Below the pieces are notes generated by a model that ran no database searches, was not told where the DNA came from, and was given only the letters and a program-made list of their open reading frames with translations. A stretch of DNA of 64,000 nt, from the NCBI GenBank assembly GCA_037127255.1, contig JBANSL010000018.1:24463175-24527174 (forward strand), given 5' to 3'. Source of the stretch: Persicaria tinctoria. Taxonomy: Eukaryota; Streptophyta; Magnoliopsida; Caryophyllales; Polygonaceae. Shown here one piece after another: positions 55,829 to 64,000 of the stretch; positions within the stretch are counted from its first letter, which is position 1, and every line of letters starts with the position of its first letter. The translations under genes and the position numbers were made by a program.

Positions 55829-56685
55829 AGACCAGGAAAGTGGTTCCTACAAGGTTTATGGGAAGAGTGTGACGGAAACAAAGAATGTTGTCTACAAAGA
55901 AGTTCTACAAAACATATGCTCCTTCTTTACTTATATGGTAAATGTTTATATAAAAGTGTTTATTTCATATTTTCCTTCATTCTTGTGCGTGTTTATATAG
56001 AATATATATTATCATTTGAATATGCTTTGTGTGAGACAATTGCTTTTACAGGCCTTGTGTGGGATATGGGTTTTGCAATCCTACTTAGTGCAGAATGGTA
56101 CATCTGGGTATTTTAAATGTTATTGTGATTTTTTGCCATAACATCATGTTTGTAACTTAACATATATATTATTGGTGAGGTTACTAGCTAACTCGAAAGG
56201 CATAAAAGGGAGGCATTTGATGTTTGATAAATCTATGTAAATGTATTCTCTATTGGCTACGCACATGCAACGTTCATTGATGTTATCTTTTGACTATATA
56301 TGCACATCGAGAGCATTTTATTTTTCCAAGTAATTTAATATGTAGTAATTTTTTAACAAAATAATTAAAATTGCTTACTCAAACCTTGGCTTATGAGTGT
56401 TTGGTTGATGGCTATACTCTCATTTCTATAATCCTGTAAATGAGGACGAATATAAAGATGACACACAACCCTTGAGTTATAAGTGTGCAATGTGTCTTAG
56501 ACTCGTAGGTCATCAATCAAGAAGAATTTTCCAATTTGAGAGATGTAACTTATTTTTTATTTAAATGTAATGGATAACATACAACAATTCAAATGAAATG
56601 AAATATATTCATGGTACGAGGGAGAACTAAAACGGTAACTTTCAATAAAAATACTTACCCGTACAAGGTACGGGAAAAGTACTAG

Positions 56686-58064
56686 TTGTTTATTATTTAT
56701 ATATATTTTTACAAAAATGATAAAAATATAAAAAAAAAATTAATTGATTTTTTTTAAATAATTTCATACTTTTTAATAATAATTATGATATTATTTTTAA
56801 AAAAATTAAAAATAATAGTTTATAAATTTTTTTATTTTAATTTATTTTATTTGATAAGAATTCAAGTTAAGAAATGTATATGAAACTCAAAGGCCGAACA
56901 ATTCCACAGACGGAAAAACCGTTTAAAACAATTGAGACAAGTTAAGAAAGATATCACAATAACGGTGCAGAGATGATGCTGTCAAAACAATTGAGAGCAG
57001 ACTGTGAAAGATCAGGTGGTTTGGTAAATTTGGTAGAATGATGGGACTGCTGACTCCATACATGCCTTTGCTCTACGCGGATTCATTCCCTTTACGTTAA
57101 CGTTGGACACTTGAATCAGGTATATTAGACGGGATGGCCTCGTGGGCCCACTTTAACAATTTTTTTCACCAAACTTTTCTCTACAAGTAAATTTATTATA
57201 AAGAAAATTTGATGTATTGAACAAGTTCGGTTGAGAAGTGAAAAGGATCAACGACGAACAAGCCATCGTTAAAACAACTACGTCAAAAAAAAAAATTAAA
57301 TAAATATAAGGATGTGGTAACATGGCGGATTGACGGTGGTACAAATAAATGATGAAAGAAATATAGCAATATAAGACATTTCAGACAACTCTTATTCTGT
57401 TTGTTTATAGAGACAACGTAGGAAATTCATCCGATTTCCACAAATAATTTCTATTTATTAGGGTAAATGAGTTCACATACGAACACGGACACAAACTTCC
57501 TGTAATTAGCCGTGCTATACCTGGAACTGGAAGGCCTAGAATGTTGTATAGTGGGAAACTACAAACAAGTTAAGAGATGGGTCTAGTTCATGGCTGGCGG
57601 GACCCTTTTTAGTTTTTATGTGGCTTTCATTTTGTAAATGCTGGAGGGGAGAGGTCACGTGATCTGTCGGCCTTCAAAAGCGAAAGCTTTTGACCTGTCT
57701 TTTGTTCGTTAAGCACCGATCCCTCCTACTCTACAAGTGGGAGGCCCACATCAGCCCATACAGATTATAGTGGGCTTGTATGGGCTTTTGGTATGATTAT
57801 AGTTGGCTTGTGTGGGCTCATTTTACCAAAAGCTCGTATGAACAGCCCACAGATTCAAGTTAACCATTTGGCCAAATTGCATCAATCCCATTTATCATAA
57901 ATCACCCTATAAATTAATATTTCAGAAAACCACACATGAGATTATTTCGTCTAAATTTTTGTTAAACTTGTTAAATTACAATTTTACCCCTCATGTTTAA
58001 TTATATAATACAATTGACTTCATTTTTGCTCCCAAACTAAAAGTGTGTAGAAGCTAATAGAGAA
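56686..58064. other. Spacer
   Basis: AT-rich. No gene or terminal repeats recognised. Copies of a GGGCTTGTATGGGC-type word recur at 57770-57830. Confidence 0.4.
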
Positions 58065-58738
58065 TTAAAAAGCGATTTGAAAGGGAAAAGCTATTAGACA
58101 TTTCTGTTGAGCGACGTCGGAGAGTAGGGAAACCGCCTTGGAGGGGAAAGGGTTTGAACGAGCGGACCCCCTCCTGGCGATGTTGTACATTTCAAAGTAG
58201 GAAGCCACGAGAGAGACACGGTGTGGGATATTAAGATTGTAACCAGTGGAGATCTCACAGTAGATGCCATTGTCTAATGGACCAAAAAGAGTCGAATACA
58301 CTCAATTTGTAGTATCCTCGTCGTCGTCAGGTACATCGTTGTAAAAGAATCCCAAATCAAAGAGTTTGGTTGTGATCAGATCTGAGTTATTAGGATGGGA
58401 TGGTACGGTGAAGCAGGAGATGAGTGCATGATACCGTACGTACGTGCTTGAGTTCACTGCAGTAGCGACCGAAGAAAAGGCGATCCCGATGACCTAATTC
58501 GCAACCACGACGCATGTGGAAGGCCATAAAATATGGTGACTCTATTAGAGACTTCCATCTTTTGTCGGGGAGCCGAACCAGGATCTCCACCTACATATCC
58601 TCTGCAAGGTACCTTTAAAACAATAATTATTTTGAGATGAAGGCAGTATGTTAGAAAGCAGAAGAGGTAAAAATGAAAAGGAACATGCCTCATAATAACA
58701 GGCAGCGGTCCAAGACTACTAGCTAGGCCATCACTCAT
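58065..58738 (-). pseudogene. F-box protein pseudogene
   Basis: The likely original start is the ATG at 58738. After an AT-rich, intron-like interval, the frame near 58600 reads AEDM, then TAG, then VEILVRLPDKRWKSLIESPY and FMAFHM. This is the F-box signature with roughly a dozen residues missing between LP and RWKSL. Further down are RYCSELKHV and later VSLVASYFEMYN, like the associated interaction domain of plant F-box proteins, with another stop near 58300. Such proteins select targets for SCF ubiquitin ligases. The stop, internal deletion and frame breaks make this copy dead. Confidence 0.7.
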
Positions 58739-58977
58739 CTGGAGATGACCGTTAAGTTAGGGATGTTAAGGATGCGAGTGAGGATTTATAGTGGATGGTT
58801 TTTAGGGTTTGAATTATGAGGTGAGCGAGACTAATTGAATTCAAGGAGCTTATATACTAGTTGGACAGGCAAGCCGGGATTAATCCATCATCTAAATCGG
58901 GAATTTTATGGTCGAGACCCATTCACTCATTGGGTCAAAATTGACCCGGTGAGTCAGCACCATGCAGGCGTCATACA

Positions 58978-61491
58978 TACACCACATATACCCCACATAT
59001 TCGTTATTCAATTGTATTCGTTAAGGTCACTCATAAGTCAAATAACGTATATATTTTATAATTATAGTATGTTTAGAACACTTATTTGTATAAATATGAT
59101 TTTTTTATGTTTAAAATATTTATATAATAGTATTATTTTAATAATATTTATAAATTTAATTATAATATTATTATTTAAACCTAAAAAAATCATTTTGATA
59201 ATATGTTACTATTCTTAAAAAGTCTTTAAAAAATTCAAGTTTTTTTAACCGTTGAGTCTACCCGAAACCGGGACAAACCTGTTTGGCTTGATCCGGAATG
59301 ACCGATAACCCGATTGACAGGGCTAACGATGACCCATGTTTTGCCTTGCTTCTCATGTATGTGCAGTTTGTGATCTCTTTATCCGATCATTAAAAAGTGG
59401 TTAAAAAAAAATTCCTTCAACCTTGATTCCTTGAATGCCTCTCTTCAACCCTAATTGTTCTGCATCTTTGTTAGATTGCAGGTGAGCCTAGTTTGGCTTA
59501 GCCCATTACCGGCCCAACACAAACAAAGCACTCAAAACTGAATTGTGAATTTGTATGTACGTTGTTCATTACAATTTACAAGAGAGGATGGTTAGATCAT
59601 GTTCGTTGTTCATTACAATTTACAAGAGAGGATGATATGAAGATCCACGCCCCCATGCTTTTCAGGCCTCCAAGTCTCAATGTCATACACACGGCGCTTC
59701 TCACCTTAACGCTTGTGCACACTCGTGTCATTCGACATGTAAGGGTTGCAGCTTGTGCACACTCGTCTCATTAGAAATGCCCACCGACCCCACAAAGATT
59801 CGTCATTCAATTGTGTTCGTTAATTCACTCATAAGTCAAATAACATATATTTTATAATTTTACTATGTTTAGAACACATATTTGTATAAATATGATTTTT
59901 TAGGCTTAAAATAATCATATAATATTATTATTTTAATAATATTTATAAATTTAATTATAATATTCTTATTTAGATTAATTTAACCTATTTAGATTACAAT
60001 TTAATTTTTATAATATTTTACTATTCTTAAAAAGTCTTAAAAAGTTCAAGTTTTTTAACCTGTTGGGTTGACCCGAAACTGAGACAAATCCGGTTTGACC
60101 CGATTCGGAATGACCGGTAACTAGATCTACCAAAACGCAACCCAACCCGACCCGAACGCCCGAAAAATTTTCAATCCGAACCTGGAAATTTTTTCCGACC
60201 CGAACCCGAAAACCCAAAAATTTTCAGGGTAATCTGGGTTTCGACCTGGTGGCACGATTGACCCGGTAGTTTTGACCCGATTTACCCATTTGATCCGGTG
60301 ACCCGATTGATTTATAATTATATATGATTAAAATTTTTTTGGAGATTCCAATTTATTACATTTTATAATTACAATCACTTGATCTTTCATTTTCAAATCA
60401 ACTTTTATATTTATTTGTATTGTGTAATACTCCGTCCGATTGATAGTATTTGATTTTTTATTTTTCAACGGACTTTTTAAGAAGATAAAAATTCTAAAAA
60501 ATATTAAAATATTAAAACAATTCTATGCTTATTACTAATTGCATGAAATTATTTTTAATAAATTATTTGAAAATTTGATATTTTATATATTATTACATTT
60601 TATTAAAAATTATGAGAAATAATGAAAATCAAATTTTTTTAAATAAAATGTAATAATATATCAAATATCAAATTTTTAATAAAATTATTTTAAAAAAATT
60701 ATTTAAAATTTTGATATTTATATATTATTAAAAATTACGAGAAATAATAAAAATCAAATATTTTAGATCAGATATAGTATATAATTACAAGCCCCAGAAC
60801 CTATAAACAACTTCTTTAATTTTAGAATTTTAAATTTATTGCAAAATTATCAAATTATGATTTTTTGTAGTTTAAAAAAAAAAATTGACCAACCCGAAAT
60901 CGACCCGAAACCCGGTCAAACCCGTATTACCCGGGATCCGAAGTGACCCGACCCGAACCCCACGCGAATGACCCGTTTGGCAGGTCTACTGGTAACCCAA
61001 TTAATTCAAAACCCGAATAACCCGAACTCAAATCTAATCCGAATGACCCGATTGACACGTCTAAGTGTCTAAATATGACCCATGCTTTCCCTTGCCTCTC
61101 ATGTGCAGTTTGTGATCTCTTCATCCGATCATTAAAAAGTGGTTAAAAAAAAAAAAAACTTCAACCTTGAATGCCTCTCTTCAACCCTAATTGTTCTGCA
61201 TCTTTGTAAGATTGCAGGTGAGCCCAGTTAGGTAAAGCCCATTAACGGCCCAACACAAACAAAGCACTTAAAACTGAATTGTGAATTTGTATTTTGTAAT
61301 TTACGGAGTAGTAATCAATCTTTGGAGCAATGGTTAGCTCATGCTCGTTGTTTATTACAACAGAGGGTGATATGAAGATTCACACCCCCATGCTTTTCAG
61401 GCCTCCAAGTCTCAATGTCATACACACGGCGCTTCTCAACTGAACGCTGTTGCACACTCGTGTCATTCGACATGTAAGGGTTGCAGCTTGA
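58978..61491. repeat. Tandem segmental duplication upstream of the glycine-rich gene
   Basis: Copy A (about 58978-59765) and copy B (about 59780-61491) share long blocks in the same order: ATTCAATTGT...ACTCATAAGTCAAATAAC, ATAATATTTATAAATTTAAT, AAAGCACT(C/T)AAAACTGAATTG, and CATGCTTTTCAGGCCTCCAA with the following 90 bp. Copy B is longer, mainly because it contains a hAT element (60122-60988). Confidence 0.8.
60122..60988. mobile_element. Non-autonomous hAT-like element (867 bp) in copy B
   Basis: Left end TAGATCTACCAAAACG and right end CGTTTGGCAGGTCTA-type sequence form an imperfect inverted repeat. The flanks CCGGTAAC (60114-60121) and CTGGTAAC (60989-60996) are an 8-bp duplication with one mismatch. 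Both ends are rich in GACCCGAAC words and the middle is AT-rich. Copy A of the surrounding duplication lacks it. Confidence 0.7.
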
Positions 61492-61584
61492 TCTCGTAAA
61501 GTAGCCGAATAGCACTCGTGTATATAAGGCATCCAAGCATGAGTAGAGGAATCTTCATACTTCCAATGTTTACCCTCTTACAAC

Positions 61585-61594
61585 ACTATATATT
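61585..61594 (+). promoter_or_regulatory. TATA box of the glycine-rich protein gene
   Basis: ACTATATATT lies about 80 bp upstream of the ATG at 61671, the usual distance for a plant promoter with a short leader. Confidence 0.6.
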
Positions 61595-61670
61595 GTCCCA
61601 AGAACCCTCTTTGGTATCTTGAGAGAGCTTGCACTTTCGCGCTTCAATCCTCTACCACCGATTGTGAGCT

Positions 61671-62300
61671 ATGGCGTTGTGGGGAGAACACGGTGTAGCT
61701 GTTTGGTGGGTCATGCTCATCCTTTGGTTTCTAGGAAATGAAACATTTATGGCTTCGGCAGTCAACAAGACGAGTGAGCCATTGAGCAATGGAAACTCTG
61801 GAAGGCGGATGCTTGGTCGGTTGACCAGTTATGGATCCGGTTATGGTGGATATGGTGGCGGAGCTGGTGGTAGTACTGGAGGAGGAGGTGGTGTAGTAGG
61901 CTCTGGATCAAGCCCTGGTGTTGGTTCTAGCCAGGGAGGCGGTTATGGCGGAAGAGGTGGGTTGGGAGGAGGAGGTATGCCTACTACACCAGGCAAAGGT
62001 GGGGGAGGAGTAGGAGGTAGTGGCAGCTATGGGCCTGGAACTGGGTCAGGCTCTAGCTACAGAAGTGGACCGGGTGGTGGAGTTGGTGTTGGTGTTGGTG
62101 TTGATGTTGGTGTTGGTGGTGGTGGTGGCATCAGTGCAGGAGGTGCTTTCGGCAGCGTCATAGGTGGAGGTGGTGGCGGCTTTGGTGGCCGCATTGGTGG
62201 AGGCTTGGGTCCTGGAGCTCTAAAGGGAGGTGCCAAGATGGTTCTTACTAGAAAAGCGGCGTTCGGAGAGGCGAAGATAGACCATAAGCTCCGGAGCTAA
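61671..62300 (+). CDS. Secreted glycine-rich protein
   Basis: A 209-residue single-exon protein. The N-terminus has a hydrophobic core (VAVWWVMLILWFLG) and a likely cleavage after MASA near residue 30. Residues 50-190 are Gly-rich with GYGGYGGGAGG, GGGGG and Ser/Tyr-containing blocks. The last 25 residues are basic (KGGAKMVLTRKAAFGEAKID). This composition is that of plant cell-wall glycine-rich proteins. The Val-Gly run at about residues 140-152 comes from a short GTTGGT DNA repeat. No stop or frameshift, and a TATA box is in place. Expression site and partners cannot be read from sequence. Confidence 0.8.
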   Translation: MALWGEHGVAVWWVMLILWFLGNETFMASAVNKTSEPLSNGNSGRRMLGRLTSYGSGYGGYGGGAGGSTGGGGGVVGSGSSPGVGSSQGGGYGGRGGLGGGGMPTTPGKGGGGVGGSGSYGPGTGSGSSYRSGPGGGVGVGVGVDVGVGGGGGISAGGAFGSVIGGGGGGFGGRIGGGLGPGALKGGAKMVLTRKAAFGEAKIDHKLRS

Positions 62301-62694
62301 AAGATGTTGGGAGCTCTAGCTAAAGCGATCTTCATATGATATCATCCTCTATTAATATTGTCTTAAACTCTTTATATCTTCTCAAACCAAATAAATAAAT
62401 AACAACTACTTCCTTTTTAGTAACAACTTTCTTAATTTGTCTATGGATTTGATGATATGATATGGTTGTTTAATTAAGAATTTCTTGTGATCGAGTACCA
62501 ATATATAGAAGATGCACTAATGACAGCATAACCCTTTTGACATCATAACCGAATTAAGAGTCATAAGTCTCTTCCAAAGGCAAACGTCCAAAACAAACAA
62601 GTGAAGACTTGGAAAACAACAGCTCATGAAATGCATATCTGACAGGTCGTTAACCGGGTCCGGAGCAACTGAGAATCGGATTACATATATCGAC

Positions 62695-62732
<38 letters not shown>

Positions 62733-63268
62733 GTGATTATAAGGTTACCGACTTAACATAAAAGCTGAATTTGTTGGGTAGATTTGCACCCTTCTTTATA
62801 ACTCGTCGTTTTTAGTCTTTTATAATCAATGTGGTAAGCAACATTCTCATACAAAACCTCCCAATATGACCCCTCAAATTCAACTTATACTTAATAACTA
62901 ACTCATAATATCGAATCTAGTCAAACTTGGCTCTGAAACCATGTGAAATACTTACTATTACCAACAGGATTTGTCTTTTATTCAAACGAAAGACAACACA
63001 AAGCAAAATTGTTGAAACTAACAAAACATGCAACTGAGAAGTCTGAGATGCCTATAGTTCTGATATGCAGACTATATAAAAAGTGTTGAAATGTCCCAAT
63101 ATTGAGATTGCTTCAACAATATATATAAAATGGAGAATGTTAGGCATACCAGAGCGGTGGACTACCCGTCTACCATCCTTGCCACATCATTAAAAAAAAA
63201 AAAAAAAATTTTCTTTTTTGAAAACAAAACTATCAGATTAGCATATTAAGTCATTCAACAAAGTTTGC
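62301..63268. other. Spacer
   Basis: 3' region of the glycine-rich gene followed by AT-rich sequence with an (ATT)n run at 62695-62732 and an A run at 63191-63208. No gene recognised. Confidence 0.4.
62695..62732. repeat. (ATT)n microsatellite
   Basis: About 12 uninterrupted trinucleotide units. Confidence 0.95.
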
Positions 63269-64000
63269 TCAAACTTCTAAAAAGCAGCCAATTTGAAAAT
63301 CAGTTACAAAACCCATCTGTGGCCTTCGCCCTGCCATTATATGTGCTGCTAAGTTGGCCTCTCTCTTCACCCACTGCCATTGACAATCTGCAAAGTCCCT
63401 TGCTGCACCTCGAATACCATGCAGAAGACAGCCTAACTCTCCCCTGACTTCGAATTTTTGTTGGAGCTTGGCATACAGCGATAAACAGTCCCCTTCAAAG
63501 ACTACATGCGAGATTCCAGCCTCTGCAGTCTTCCGCATTGCCCATAGGAGAGCCTCAGCTTCCACCGTCTCGACGTCCTCACTTGCCCTAGCCCTCCTCG
63601 ACCCTAGCAGACACACCTCTCCCTCTTCATCCCTCGCCACAAACCCCACTCCGCACCCCAACTGGGCATGAACCGCAACATCGTAGTTGACCTTAATTCT
63701 CCCTTGCTCAGGCTTCTTCCACTTCTTATAGCTATCACCTCCCTCCTTGCCACGTTCCTCCTTGTGAGGATCTCTCTCCTTTTCAAAATCAGCCCAATTT
63801 ATCCTCGCCTTATCAACCACACTCTGCACCTCCAGCATCTCTCCTTCGAAAATCCTATGGTTCCTCGCTTTCCAAATCTCCCACATGAGCACACATCCAG
63901 CCTCCACTTCTTCCTTCTTCCCTCTGTCCAATAGACTCTCAATGCAATCCATAACCTTGTCCTTCCCTCCCAGTTTTATGCTCACAAATTTTTGTTGCCT
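63269..64000 (-). CDS. Plant RNase H-like domain protein (partial), probably LINE-derived
   Basis: The frame is open from the window edge to the stop at 63269. No ATG lies in the first codons, so the start is outside. It carries CVLMWEIWKARNHRIFEGE, then KVNYDVAVHAQLGCGVGFVA, VETVEAEALLWAMRKTAEAG, VVFEGDCLSLYAKL and WVKREANLAAHIMA. These are the strand and acidic positions (Asp, Glu, Asp) of the RNase H-like domain found at the end of plant non-LTR reverse transcriptases and in many derived proteins. The final Asp expected in the REAN..AD motif reads His. A decayed LINE end is most likely; a domesticated single-domain protein is possible. Confidence 0.75.
   Translation of the reverse strand, partial: RQQKFVSIKLGGKDKVMDCIESLLDRGKKEEVEAGCVLMWEIWKARNHRIFEGEMLEVQSVVDKARINWADFEKERDPHKEERGKEGGDSYKKWKKPEQGRIKVNYDVAVHAQLGCGVGFVARDEEGEVCLLGSRRARASEDVETVEAEALLWAMRKTAEAGISHVVFEGDCLSLYAKLQQKFEVRGELGCLLHGIRGAARDFADCQWQWVKREANLAAHIMAGRRPQMGFVTDFQIGCFLEV

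Larger units (their letters stand above)
53829..56685 (+). mobile_element. Second Helitron-like element (3' end clear)
   Basis: The 3' end has a perfect 7-bp hairpin CCCGTAC / GTACGGG with loop AAG (56658-56674), seven bases of spacer, then CTAG (56682-56685) and host T. This is the canonical Helitron terminus and matches the layout of the element ending at 15118. The 5' end is not determined; the TA run before 53829 is a possible start, but the element could begin further left and include the gene fragments from 49629. Inside are a GC-rich leader and a small frame, but no Rep/helicase. Confidence 0.55.

Overview
The window is a transposon-rich stretch of a flowering-plant nuclear genome, most likely a eudicot. 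The evidence is a GASA/snakin gene, a plant single-finger C2H2 protein ending in an EAR motif, a secreted glycine-rich protein, and typical plant elements: Ty3/Gypsy, Ty1/Copia, CACTA, hAT and Helitron. I cannot name the species.

Layout. 1-2684: AT-rich spacer holding a 476-bp hAT miniature element, a tRNA-like SINE head and small repeats. 2685-15118: a Helitron-like element (3' hairpin plus CTAG) carrying captured exon fragments (RhoGAP-type coiled coil, alpha/beta-hydrolase), split by a full Ty3/Gypsy element (4356-12081, minus strand, 5-bp duplication ATAGA). 15119-23076: a second LTR element (16215-21152, minus strand) that encodes only a gag-like protein and carries a full tRNA-Asp sequence at its primer site, flanked by unrecognised sequence. 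23077-29007: a CACTA transposon with 3-bp duplication ATG, a largely open TnpD-type transposase gene and TnpA-like exons. 29702-30256: C2H2 zinc-finger gene. 34625-40323: a Ty1/Copia element (plus strand) whose gag is interrupted by a 984-bp hAT element. 41450-41862: intact two-exon GASA/snakin gene (minus). 43524-49338: an LTR element with no coding capacity (LARD type). 49629-51503: same-strand pieces of a CoA-type Nudix hydrolase gene, ribosomal protein L31 and transportin. About 53749-56685: a second Helitron-like element. 58065-58738: F-box pseudogene. 58978-61491: a tandem segmental duplication with a hAT element in one copy only. 61671-62300: glycine-rich protein gene. 63269-64000: a partial plant RNase H-like reading frame leaving the window.

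The host genes that look intact are the C2H2 protein, the GASA peptide and the glycine-rich protein; the TnpD gene of the CACTA element is open over its recognisable domains. Most other coding signal is retroelement polyprotein in various states of decay, with many TAG stops. The genes do not form a pathway. The coherent story is nested insertion, with target duplications giving the order of events. I found no clear undescribed system. The items most worth checking are the full-length tRNA-Asp with CCA at a retroelement primer site, and the two places where pieces of unrelated host genes sit side by side.
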